Below are positions 33,401 to 44,323 of a DNA stretch of 64,000 nt, piece after piece. Made by a program: the position numbers and the translations under genes. Within the stretch, counting starts at the first letter, position 1. The number at the start of each line of letters is the position of its first letter. The notes beneath the pieces are model-generated. The model was given only the letters and a program-made list of their open reading frames with translations. It ran no database searches and was not told the origin of the DNA. Location of the stretch: NCBI RefSeq assembly GCF_000143415.4, contig NW_003314288.1, positions 809,888-873,887 on the forward strand, written 5' to 3'. The stretch is from Selaginella moellendorffii. Its lineage: Eukaryota; Streptophyta; Lycopodiopsida; Selaginellales; Selaginellaceae.

Positions 33401-34063
33401 ATACTAGCAAATGGTTACTCTTGCAAGTACATAAGAAGATCTAGATGTCGAGACCTCTATTGACAATATCTCCAAGAAAATCAAGAACCTCAAGAAACAA
33501 CTCTAAAAATTTTTAAAAGTAGAAACAACAAGAATAAACGACTCTTCTAATGATAAGGAAGAATACAAACTCGAAGTCATGAAGAAAGACAAGAATCAAG
33601 AACTTACCAAAATATTCAAGAAAGTTACAATCAAGAACAAACTTAAAAAAAGAGTATAGTGTACGAAATGTAAGAACAAAGGATACATCCTAACGGAGTG
33701 TAAATTACTGATTCTTAAGTGTTAGATCTGTTAAAAATAAAGATATATAGCAAAGATCTATCGATACAAAAGAGCAACTAAAGTCATATGAGTTAAGAAT
33801 ATACCTTGAACTCCTATACCAACTAGAAGACATTATAATCAACCCAGACAAGAACCACAGTAGTGGTAACTGAACTATCAGAATCAAGGTACATATAATC
33901 CTAACCCTAGATACCATCAACAATACAATAATGGCAACCAAGACAATCAGTATCAGCGACCATACCAATAGGCTTATTATCAGCCTTATCGAGACAACCA
34001 ACAATGGAGACCACCACCCCAGCAAAACAACTATCAACAATAGTACCACAACAATCAACAATG
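33400..34063 (+). mobile_element. Gypsy G1, 5' (gag-like) part
   Basis: A-rich degenerate coding sequence with a zinc-knuckle-like stretch at ~33659-33700 (CTKCKNKGYILTEC; the expected His is not present). Interrupted at 34064 by the chromodomain gypsy element and resumes at 39717. Confidence 0.6.
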
Positions 34064-34068
34064 GAGAC

Positions 34069-34454
34069 TGTCAGGAACCCCCAATCCTTGCCACATTCCT
34101 GACTCTTGTCGGATTCCTGACCTGCAGACCACATTCCTGATTCTCGAGACACTTCCCTATTCCTGACTCTCGAGACACTTCCCTATTCCTGACTCTCAAG
34201 ACACTTCCCAATTCCTGAGTCTCGAGCCACATTCCTGATATTGATGTGGCGCCTCCTCGACCTCAGCTATATTTAGGCCGTCTTCAATCCAAGAGTGGTG
34301 GAGCTTCATCAACCTATAGTATATATAGGTTAGCCTTGTTCCATTTCTCCACAATATGAATCAACACTAGTCTAAGGCCTCTTCTTTGTTTTCACTAGCT
34401 TTTTCTCTTTGTCTTTAGCATTTTCTAGTCTTGATCTTGTTGGGGGTCTTGACA
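34069..34454 (+). repeat. 5' LTR (386 bp) of chromodomain gypsy
   Basis: Has a TATATATA box near 34318-34327 and, upstream, repeated ATTCCTGACTCTC-type motifs in ~26-bp units (three in series, against four in the 3' LTR). These U3 repeats are candidate enhancer elements. No convincing standard tRNA primer-binding site follows immediately (GTTTGATTCAG). Confidence 0.93.
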
Positions 34455-34551
34455 GTTTGATTCAGATTGTGGTTTTTGCTTTTCTTTTAGCTCGCTTTGA
34501 TTATTTGATTGCCTTTATCTTTTTCCCCCTTTCTTTTCTTTCTTCTTGCCA

Positions 34552-35541
34552 ATGGAGTCTCCAAGCCATCCTGATTTCTTTGCCGAAGTCCTTGCAAAAA
34601 TCCAGTNNNNNNNNNNNNNNNNNNNNNNNNNNNNNNNNNNNNNNNNNNNNNNNNNNNNNNNNNNNNNNNNNNNNNNNNNNNNNNNNNNNNNNNNNNNNNN
34701 NNNNNNTTCCTGAACTGAAGGTGAGTTTCCCGGCGAAATTTTCAGGCAAGCGTTCGGAGCTTCGTGGATTTTTGAACCAAATGGAGCTGATCTTTGCACT
34801 TCAACATCGGCGGTACCCCACTCCCGAGTCTCAAATCGGCGCGATTGGGACGTTGCTCGAGGGTGTAGCTTTGTCATGGTTTTCTCCTCTTCTAGAGAAG
34901 AGCATGAAAGGGGTCGTGGTTCCGGAGCTGATGGATCTTCAATTGTTCAAAGAGAAGCTCGAAGCATGTTTTGGCGAGACGGATCGGGTTCGGGCTGCTA
35001 CCACAAAGATGAGACATCTCTCTCAGGGGTCTTGTCCTGCCTCGATCTATGCTGCAGAGTTCCAACTCCTTGCCTTGGACACTCAGTGGGATGAGCGGGC
35101 CCTGATTGACCAATTTCGTTTCGGCCTCAACAACGGTGTCAAGGATTTGTTGCTCACCATGGAGGATCCCAAGGACCTGTCGGACGCCATCAACAAAGCT
35201 ATTCAATGTGACAATCATCTCTTTGAACGTCGTCAGGAAAGTTGCCGCGCCGCTGTTTTTCCGTCCCAGACTTAGGAATCCCAGCTTGAGTCTTCGGGGC
35301 ATAGTCCTAAACCTACTGCTCCGGTCCCGATGGATATTTCTGGTACTCCCCGACTCATTAGAGGAAGTTGAGTCCTGCTGAGAAGCAATGTCGAATATCT
35401 CATAATCTTTGCCTCCACTATGCTGATCCTAATCACAAAGCAGTTGTGTGTCCCAAGAAGCCTCCCCAATTGCTCGAGTTCACTCTGCCTCAAAGTCCAC
35501 CTCTGTTGCAGTCGGGAAATGACCCTGTCCAAACAGAGTAA
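34552..35541 (+). pseudogene. gag: gag of chromodomain gypsy (gap, stop, frameshift)
   Basis: The likely start is ATG 34552 (MESPSHPDFFAEVLAKIQ), then the 100-N gap, then the capsid-like region (FSGKRSELRGFLNQMELIF; LLEGVALSWFSPLLE; FRFGLNNGVKDLLL). A TAG stop lies at 35273-35275, then a one-base frame change near 35365. The nucleocapsid zinc knuckle at ~35413-35455 reads CLHYADPNHKAVVC: the second Cys of the expected CCHC box is Tyr. The frame ends at TAA 35539-35541. Gag forms the virus-like particle that packages element RNA in the cytoplasm. Confidence 0.85.
34607..34706. other. Assembly gap (100 N)
   Basis: Exactly 100 N, the conventional placeholder for a gap of unknown size. It lies inside gag, so the true gag length cannot be read here. 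Confidence 0.99.
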
Positions 35542-38500
35542 GAGCTGTCTGTTTGGACTCCCTGAATAAAAATCACTTTTCTTCCTTATCAAGCTCCTCA
35601 CCACCTTTCATCAAAGCCACCACCAATTCCCGCAACTTCCGCGTCCCATGTCTCCTTTCTTTCACCGGACAATCAGGACTCAAGGCTTTGGCGCTACTGG
35701 ACTCGGGTGCAACTTCTTGCTTCATGGACACGGACTTTGCTGCCCGACATCACATTCCTCTTTCTCCTACCATACGGAATCTGAGGGTTGAAGGCATTGG
35801 TGGGCATTTTGTGTCTCCATCTTCTGGACTTAGGGAAACGTTGCCCGTTCGAGTACGCATTGGGTCCACCGTCACCGATATCGCCTTCAACATCATCAGT
35901 AGCAAGTCCTCCTCTGTGGTGCTTGGTCTTCCTTGGTTCCAACTACATCAGCCTCAGATTTGTTGGAAGGACTTACAGCTCATCTCTCCCACATCACCAT
36001 CTCCCACGTCTTCCCTTGCTGTTCATCGAGTCCGAATCAGGAAAAGTTCCCTAAACTCAAATCGGGGTTCTGTTCCTGACTCTACGAAGTTTTCACCCTC
36101 TTCTTTTTCCTCTCTTCCATCTTACACTGGACAGTATCCTCGTCTCATCATTCCATTTAGTCGTACACCTCCTCCTATCTCCACAATCACTATGCAAGAA
36201 CTCCTTCATGAAGAACCTATTTTCTTTTTTGCTTTGCATGTTTTTCCTGTCAGTCTTCCTGAGAAGTATCATGATTTTGGGGATGTGTTTGACAAGATAA
36301 AAGCTAGTGTATTGCCTACTCATCAGCCTTATGATTGTCCCATTGATTTACAGGAAGGAGCGTCGCCTCCATGGGGGCCTATCTACGGGTTATCCCCATC
36401 CGAGCTTAAGGTTCTCAAAGAGTACGTGGATGAGAACCTTGCCTCAGGGTTCATTCAGCATTCGCAGTCCATAGCTGGAGCGCCTGTCTTCTTTGTCAAG
36501 AAGAAGGATGGGAGTTTACGGCTAGTCATCGATTACCGAGGTTTGAACAAGGTGATTGTTCGGAACCGTTATCCGCTACCCCTAATTTCGGACTTGTTGG
36601 AACGCCTCAGCGGTGCCCGCTTCTTCACCAAGATTGACCTCCGTGGCGCATACAACTTGATCCGGATCCGGCCTGGTGATGAATGGAAGACTGCGTTCTG
36701 AACCCGCTATGGCCACTTCGAGTACACTGTCATGCCATTTGGCTTGACAAATGCTCCAGCAGTTTTCCAACACATGGCGAACGACGTCTTTCGGGAGTTT
36801 CTTGATCAGATGGTGATCGTCTACCTGGATGACATCCTCATCTACTCAAGAACTCAGGAGGAGCACGACGAACATGTACGCAAGGTGCTGGCGAAGCTGC
36901 AAGAACACGGCCTATACGCGAAGCTTGAGAAATGTTCCTTTGATCAGCAGTCTGTGGAGTTCCTTGGGTACATTGTCACTCCTGAGGGTATCACGATGGA
37001 TCTTGCCAAAGTCAAGACTATTCTCGAGTGGGAGCCTCCACAATCAATGTCGAACATTCAGGTTTTCCTTGGCTTCGCCAACTTCTACCGCAAATTCATT
37101 GATCACTACTTTGACATTGTCCTTCCTCTCACGCATCTCACTCGCAAGGATGTTCCCATCTCTTGGTCTACTGCTACCCAGCACGCCTTCAACACTCTCA
37201 AGGCAGCCTTCAGTTCTGCTCCCGTTTTGATCCATGTTGATTCCTCACAACCTTTCTTCATCGAGGCTGACGCCTCCGACTTTGCCATCGGTGCTGTGCT
37301 GTCTCAACTCGAAGCGGATCAAGAACTTCATCCAGTCGCTTTCCATTCTCGGAAATTCCAGCCTGCGGAGATCAATTACAAAATCCACGACAAGGAGCTC
37401 CTTGCCATCGTGGATTCCTTTGGAGAGTGGCGCCGTTTCTTGGAGGGGGCGGGCCATCAAACAACAGTCTGGATGGATCACAAAAATCTTGAGTACTTTG
37501 CCACTTCTCGAGTTTTAAGCCGTCGTCAAGCAAGGTGGGCACAATTCCTGAGTCGGTTTGACTTTGTTATCAAGTACAGACCTGGAAAGCTTCAAGGCCT
37601 TCCTGATGCTCTTTCAAGGCGCTCCTATCTCAGTCTCAGGCCTGGTAATCTTGCCTTTGATCAACAAGATCAAATTATCCTCGGTCCTGATCGGCTTCAA
37701 GTTATGGCAATTTCCCTGGCCCCTCAGGACTCCTCCTTGATGGATGCCATCAGAAACGATCTTCAATCCGATGATTTCGCCAGCGACGTTTTCCCCCATC
37801 TTCAGGCTGGACACCCTGTGACTCCCGACTGCCGGCGATTTGACGAGTTCGAGTTCTTAGATGGCTTATTATACCGTGGGGAGCAGCTTTACGTTCCTGA
37901 AGGTGATGCTCGAAGGTTGGTCCTAATGGCGTGCCACGATAGCCCGACTGCTGGTCACTTCGGCATTGCGAAAACCTATGAGCTAGTTGCACGGGACTTT
38001 TGGTGGCCTCACATGGACGACTACATCAAAGCTTTTGTTACCTCCTGTGACACTTGCGCCCGGAATAAGGTACCTCGCCACCTTCCTTTAGGTTTGCTTC
38101 GTTCCCTTCCGGTCCCTTCAGGTCCTTGGGAATCCATCTCCATGGATTTCTTGAGTGATCTTCCGAGTTCTTGAGGCTTCAACAGCATTTTAGTTGTGGT
38201 GGATCGCTTCACAAAGATGGCGCACTTCTTGCCATGTACCAAGGAGTTTTCGGGCGAGGACATGGCAAAACTGATATTCAGGGAAATTTTCCGACTTCAT
38301 GGGATTCCTACAGATGTGGTTTCGGATCGGGGGCCTCAGTTCATCTCTCATTTCTGGCAACGGTTTTTGCAGCTGCTTGGAGTGAAGGCCAACCTCTCTT
38401 CGGCGTATCATCCTCAAACTGATGGGCAGTCCGAGCGAACGATTCAGACGTTGGAACAATTCTTGAGGTGCTTCATCAACTATCATCAGGAGAACTGGTT

Positions 38501-39287
38501 CGATATCCTTCCCCTTGCTGAGTTCTCCTATAACAACTCTATTCACTCCTCGCTTCGAATTTCCCCCTTCTTTGCAAACTCTGGCCAAAATCCCCGATTC
38601 AATCTCTCACTTCTTTCTCCATCCGAATCCTCTCATTCAAATCCCCGCTCTGAGGCATTTGTCTCCAACCTCCAAGAAATCCACAACTCCATCTCCTTCC
38701 ACCTCCATCGTGCTCAGGAATCTCACAAAACATTTGCCAATGTCCATCATCAGGATTGTCCCCCTTACAATATCGGGGATAAAGTTTGGCTCCTCAGGCG
38801 AAATATCTCCACCACCAGGACCTGTCCAAAACTTGATTTCAAACGCCTCGGTCCTTTCCCTATCACTGCCATCATTAATCCTGTCACTTATCGCCTTGCA
38901 CTTCCCTCCTCATATCAAATTCACCCCGTTTTTCATTCCTCTCTCCTTGAGCCTTATATTCCCAGTCCTATTCCCAATCGGGTCATTCCTCCACCTCCAC
39001 CAGTGCAGCTTGAGGATGGGTCTGAGTACGAGGTTCAGGACATCCTTAATTCCAAGATTTCACGGTCTAAACTCTACTATCTGGTCGACTGGAAGGGTTA
39101 CGGGCCTGAAGAATGCACTTGGGAACCTGCGGACAACCTGATTCATTCTCCTGACCTTGTTCAAGACTTCCATCGCCGCTATCCTAGTCGTCCCAGTCCT
39201 CATTCTTTTTCTCCATCTCCCATCCCTCGCCACTCATCTCATCCTCCTCATCGTTCTCATTCACATTCTCGTTCCACTCGTTCTTGA
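35541..39287 (+). pseudogene. pol: pol of chromodomain gypsy, one frame with two TGA stops
   Basis: A single reading frame from the end of gag to TGA 39285-39287. Protease: [10 protein letters not shown] (~35697). [22 protein letters not shown], then YLDD at 36822-36833. RNase H: FFIEADASDFAIGAVLSQ (~37255). Integrase: HHCC zinc site (~37938-38066), catalytic D in SMDFLSD, D in SDRGPQF and E in GQSERT with 35 residues between the last two (D35E). The C-terminal chromodomain is at ~39026-39190 (YYLVDWKGYGPEECTWEP). In-frame TGA codons at 36699-36701 (inside RT, at the conserved Arg after KTAF) and 38172-38174 (in integrase) interrupt it. The pol frame is -1 relative to the end of gag and open across it, so frameshift expression is possible. 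Confidence 0.92.
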
Positions 39288-39298
39288 GGAGGGGGTGC

Positions 39299-39711
39299 TG
39301 TCAGGAATCCCCCAATCCTTGCCACATTCCTGACTCTCGTCGGATTCCTGACCTGCAGACCACATTCTTGATTCTCGAGACACTTCCCTATTCCTGACTC
39401 TCAAGACACTTCCCTATTCCTGACTCTCAAGACACTTCCCTATTCCTGACTCTCAAGACACTTCCCAATTCCTGAGTCTCGAGCCACATTCCTGATATTG
39501 ATGTGGCGCCTCCTCGACCTCAGCTATATTTAGGCCGTCTTCGATCCAAGAGTGGTGGAGCTTCATCAACCTATAGTATATATAGGTTAGCCTTGTTCCA
39601 TTTCTCCACAATCTGAATCAACACCAGTCTAAGGCCTCTTCTTTGTTTTCACTAGCTTTTTCTCTTTGTCTTTAGCATTTTCTAGTCTTGATCTTGTTGG
39701 GGGTCTTGACA
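39299..39711 (+). repeat. 3' LTR (413 bp) of chromodomain gypsy
   Basis: Longer than the 5' LTR by one 26-bp ACACTTCCCTATTCCTGACT-type unit and 1 bp. TATA box near 39576-39584. It ends TTGACA directly before GAGAC. Confidence 0.93.
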
Positions 39712-39716
39712 GAGAC

Positions 39717-42700
39717 CACCTTTACAATAACTAAACTATCAATAGCAAAATCAACAATATGATCCACCACCTAGAGTATTTCCTTACAATAACTATCAAT
39801 AGTAACCTCAAACTCAAAAAATCCGAACTCAATACCAACAACAACAAAATCAAGGAAGTCGACCTCCTCAACAAAATCAGCAATATCAAAGGCCTCCTCC
39901 AACAACAAGAAATATCAATATTGACTAAATTGAAAATGAACACTTTGAAGATGAACCTAAGGTAAGAGCTCTAACTCAAAGTCAGAAAAAACACTATACT
40001 TCTGAAGATGACCTTGAAGAAAAGTCAAAGAACAAAAATTCCAAGACGAAGTGCAAGAAATCTCAAGGCACGAATAGCATCAAAGTAAGGAGCTAGTCAA
40101 CACAATTCAGCAAACCCTTCAACAATAACAACCTGAAATTGCAGATGATCAGGAAATTGTGACTAAAACTCTATCAAGAAAAGAGGAATAACCAAAGCCC
40201 ATCATCAACATTTTTCAACAAAGTATCACACTCACCCTTCTAGAACTTTTACAGATAACTTCATACTTAAGAAAATAACTTCTTAAGATATGTCAAGCTT
40301 CTCCACCAAAAAACTTCAGCTCAAGTCAAGAAAAAAACCAACAACTCATCCCATAAGGCAAATATCCAACCTAGCGACTATGATGAAGATGTACCATGCA
40401 TCCCAATCACGATAGGAAAATACAAAGTTATATAAATAATCATCAACGATAGAGAAAATATCAACATTATTGAGTATTCAACCTGCAAAGTAATGGGACT
40501 TGGACTAATCCACTCTACACCCTTCAACATCAAGATGGCCAACAATTGGAGTGTACAACCATCAGAAATCATGCATAACATTCCTATCAAGATTAAAGAT
40601 CAAGAATTTAAGGTAACTTTCATCGTACTCAAGATGGCAAAAGACCAAAGTTGCTACGAAGTACTTCTTAAACGAACTTGGCTCAAGACAATAGACATTA
40701 TCACATATTGGAGGAATAATACCATCACCCTTGAAGGACATAAAGATGCTCCACAACTATCTACCAGTATTGTAAAGATTGTAAAGAAATTTTAACTAAC
40801 CACAATCAAACAATATGACTAGAATGAAAGACTCGACAGCTATGAAGAAGCTCAAATTCTCAAGGCATACCCCAAATTAAAAATGCTAATCTAAGTCAAT
40901 CTCAACTGAATCATCCTGAAGAAAACAAGCAATCATGATCCTCAACTTCAAAATGAAGATTTCCAACACCAAGATTTGAAAGAAAAGACAACACCAGCAC
41001 ACATGAAAAAACAACAAGAACATTCAAGCATCAAACTTGAATAGTTTAAACCAACTCATCAACAAATTCCACTCCAAGAACAACCAGGTCTACAACAAGA
41101 AGGATCATGACTTACACCAATACTTAACCTTGAAGAACCAGCTCAAGAAATTAACCTTAGAACACTTGAAGAACCAAAAAAAATTCACATTGCCCAAGAG
41201 CTTGATGAAGATTTTAAAGCAAAAGCAACCCAACTACTTGACATTTATCAAGATGTTTTCACCTAGTTCTAGACTGACTTACGAGGAATTCCACCTGAAT
41301 TCTACACACATCGGATTGAACTTCTATCACAAGCAGTACCAACAAAGCAATCAGCCTACCAAATGAATCCCAACATATAAATCAAAGTCAAGGAAGAACT
41401 TGACAAAGTCGAAAATGTTGGATTCATCTTCCTAATTCAAAATCTAAAATGGCTATCACCACTAGTTATTGTCCCCAAAAAGAACAACAAGCTTAGGATT
41501 TGTGTCAACTATAAAAAGCTCAACAATACAACCCAAAAGAACACCTTTTTAATTCCATTCTCTGATGAAATTCTTGATGCAGTTGCAAGATATGAGATGT
41601 ACTCCTTTCTCAATAGCTTCAATAGACACAATCAAGTACACATTGCGCCTAAAGATCAACACAAGATGACTTTCATCAATCCATGGGGAGCATATGCCTA
41701 TCTTTGCATGCCTTTCAGTCTCTCCAATACACTATTCATGTTTCAATGGATCATCACTGACACTTTTCGAGAATACCTCACCGAATTTATAAAGAGTATT
41801 TATGGATGACTCCAGTGTCTTTAGCAACAAAGAAGACATCTCTAATGCTTAAAGAAATGCTTCATCAAATGCTGTGATCACAAAATCGCATTGAACCCCA
41901 ACAAGTGCATTTTCTTCATCAAATCAGGAATTCTACTCAGACATATAGTTTCCAAAGAAGGAATCCTCATTGACAAGGACAAGACCCTCACAATCACCAA
42001 CATACAACAACCATTCAATATTTGAAGCCTTTGATCATTCCTCAGTAAGATGGGATGCCATTGAAGATTCATCAAAGACTACGCTAAGATTGCAAAACCC
42101 ATCATTGAACTCTTCAAGAAGAATCAAGCTTACAATTGGACTCAAGATTGTCAAAATACCTTCATCAACCTCAAGAATTCCCTCACCCAAACTCCAATAC
42201 TTGCTCAACCAAACTGGAACAAAGACTTTAACATCCAAGTTAGCACCTCCAAGTATGCCCTCAAAGCAATCCTTTTGCAACAACAAGATCATAAAGACCG
42301 ATCAATCTACTATGCAAGTCAACGACTCAACTCAACCGAAATGAACTATACTACAACTGAGAAAGAAGCTCTAGCAATGATCTACGCACTCCAAAAGTTT
42401 TGATACTACCTACTCAGTAACTTCCTTCACCTTCTCAACAAAATAATCTTCACTAGCAAAATTGCATGATGGTTCTTACTAGTTCAAGAATATAACTTCG
42501 AGATCATTTACAAGCCTAAAAGAGAACATGAACACCTAAGCCACATTACAACTGATGAACAACTAAAACACAATATGGACAACTTTCTTGACTCTAATAT
42601 CCTTTGAATCCACACATCACCAACCTAGATGGACAACATCTACTACTACCTCACAATAGCAACAATACCAAATTGATATTCAACCTCCGACAAGCACAAG

Positions 42701-43600
42701 CAATTTGTCTTGAGGACAAGACTATATTTAGTCGTGGGAAGAAAACTATATAAACAAGGAAGAAATAACATTTTATGAAGATGTGCAAACCCAGAAGAAA
42801 CACACGATCTACTTGAAGAAGCTTACTATGGACAAGTAGGAGGACATTTTGCTAAAGAAATCATAGCTCAAAAAATTTTACAAGCAAGACTTTGGTAGCC
42901 AACACTTTGGCACAACTAAGCCAAGTTCTATAAAAAATGCGATATCTACCAATGAACCAAATATGCACCAAAGAAATAAACTCAAGAACTTCATCCAAAA
43001 ACTCTAATCAAACATTTTTAATGATGGGGACTTGACTTTGTTGGTCCACTTATGACAAGCTCCAAGCAAAACTAATACATTCTAGTTGCAATAGACTACA
43101 TGACAAAATGGGATAAAGCTCAACTAATAAAGATTGCTACAACAAAGAACATAACAAAGTTCATCTATGAAAATATCATCACAAGATATGGCTTACCTTA
43201 AGAACTCGTCATGGATCAAGGAACACACTTTATCAATGAAACCATCAAAATTTTGACTCAAGAATTCACTATCTAGCACAAGGCTTCAACCATACTACCC
43301 TCAAGGCAATAGTCAAGCAGAGTCTACAAACAAGACACTCAAAAACATCCTCATAAAAATCGTGAAAATAAATTAGAAAGATTAGAACAATCACATCTAC
43401 AATACCCTGTAAGCATATCGAACCACATATAAGGTTTCAACAAATTTGACACCATTCAAGCTCACCTATGGTCTTGAAGCTTTAACACCACTTGAGTACA
43501 TCATTCCATCACTACGAATGGCAATACAATATAAAATCAACCAAGAAGAATTGATCAAAAAAAGAATAACCATGCTAGAACAACTTATTGCTAGCTTCCT
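39717..43600 (+). mobile_element. Gypsy G1 main body, decayed
   Basis: Resumes after the nested chromovirus. A protease-region-like ORF at 40493-40795 (FNIKMANNWSVQ; KTIDIITYWRN). RT from ~41380: KVENVGFIF, VIVPKKNNKLRICVNYKKL, then MPFSLSNTLFMFQWIITDTF; the catalytic box region is frameshifted. RNase H ~42230-42560 (DRSIYYASQRLNSTEMNY, EREHEH-like end). Integrase HHCC (HDLLEEAYYGQVGGHFAKE) ~42800 and core remnants (DFVGPLMT, ~43030) to the end near 43600. Many stops. G1 copies also occur at 1-270, 26966-27945 and 51951-54748. Confidence 0.85.
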
Positions 43601-43739
43601 TTGACTATCTCATTTTGAAGCTTTGGAATACTTAAGGAGTCTTTTCTAACTCAGCAAAGATGTTGCTTCATATGATGGCCGAGGCTAACTATTATCAAAC
43701 AGTTCTTTTGATAGAGTTATGCAATCTCATGTGCGAGTC

Positions 43740-44142
43740 ACTACTTTGATGATGTCCTATGACTAAGGAGGAACATGAGATGCATGTGAGGCAAATGTTG
43801 CTGCTATCGAGGAAGAACAAGTTGTATTCGAAACTGTAAAAGCATGAGTTCTTCTTGGAGGAGATCACCTATCTCAGACGTGTGGTGCCATGAGATGGTG
43901 TGCGGGAAGATCCTCAAAAGACTCAGATAGTCATTGACTAGATTGTTCCCCCTACTGTGCATGGGTTTCCTTGGTATGGTGGGAGTCTTTTGCCAGTTTG
44001 TGAAAGACTTTTCCTTGATTGCTGCTCCTTTGATGGACATTCTTTGAAACACCACCAAGCATGCTAAGTTGGTGTGGGGTGAAAGTGTCAAGAAGCGTTT
44101 GAGCGGTTAAAGCAATCATGTATATTCTACAGATATTTGCTT
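43740..44142 (+). mobile_element. Gypsy G2 remnant (copy X3), part before hAT
   Basis: RT end (EEHEM.VRQM, LEEITYL-like) and a following segment matching X1 280-460, X2 26.9-26.6 kb and X4 51.9-51.6 kb. Interrupted at 44143-44150 by the hAT insertion. Confidence 0.8.
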
Positions 44143-44150
44143 GTGATAAG

Positions 44151-44280
44151 CCGTGTTACGAACACGGCCGGGATCCCGGCCGTGTTCACTGTGTTTCACG
44201 AACACGGCCATGGGTCGTGTTCCCACGGCCGTGTTCGTGAACAGTGGTCCGTGTTAGTAACACGGACCACTGTTCAGAAT
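44151..44280. repeat. Palindrome-rich hAT left subterminal region
   Basis: A perfect 28-bp palindrome lies at 44160-44187 (centre GGGATCCC), 13-bp arms CACGAACACGGCC/GGCCGTGTTCGTG flank ~44198-44241, and an inverted repeat with 18-bp arms and a 1-nt centre is at 44239-44275. CCGTGT/ACACGG motifs recur about seven times in both orientations. Related CGTGTT motifs cluster at the right end (46610-46680). These are likely transposase-binding subterminal repeats. Confidence 0.85.
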
Positions 44281-44323
44281 ATTCTCGCGCGGATTATTCT
44301 GGTTTTAGGGCGCACGGCATCAC

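Larger units (their letters stand above)
34064..39716 (+). mobile_element. Near-complete chromodomain Ty3/gypsy LTR retrotransposon (chromovirus)
   Basis: LTRs 34069-34454 and 39299-39711 (TGTCAGG...TTGACA), flanked by 5-bp target duplications GAGAC (34064-34068 and 39712-39716). A purine-rich tract (39286-39298) abuts the 3' LTR. Internal order is gag, protease, RT, RNase H, integrase, chromodomain, the chromovirus order. The LTRs differ at about six substitutions, one 1-bp indel and one 26-bp repeat unit, so the insertion is young. The coding region is broken by one frameshift and three stop codons, so it is probably non-autonomous now. It is nested inside the older gypsy G1. Confidence 0.95.

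Noticed and set aside
36699-38174. In-frame TGA codons as selenocysteine or programmed readthrough
   Set aside because: The RT stop replaces a conserved Arg and gag also has a frameshift; mutation is the simpler explanation. Readthrough would need sibling copies with the same codons.
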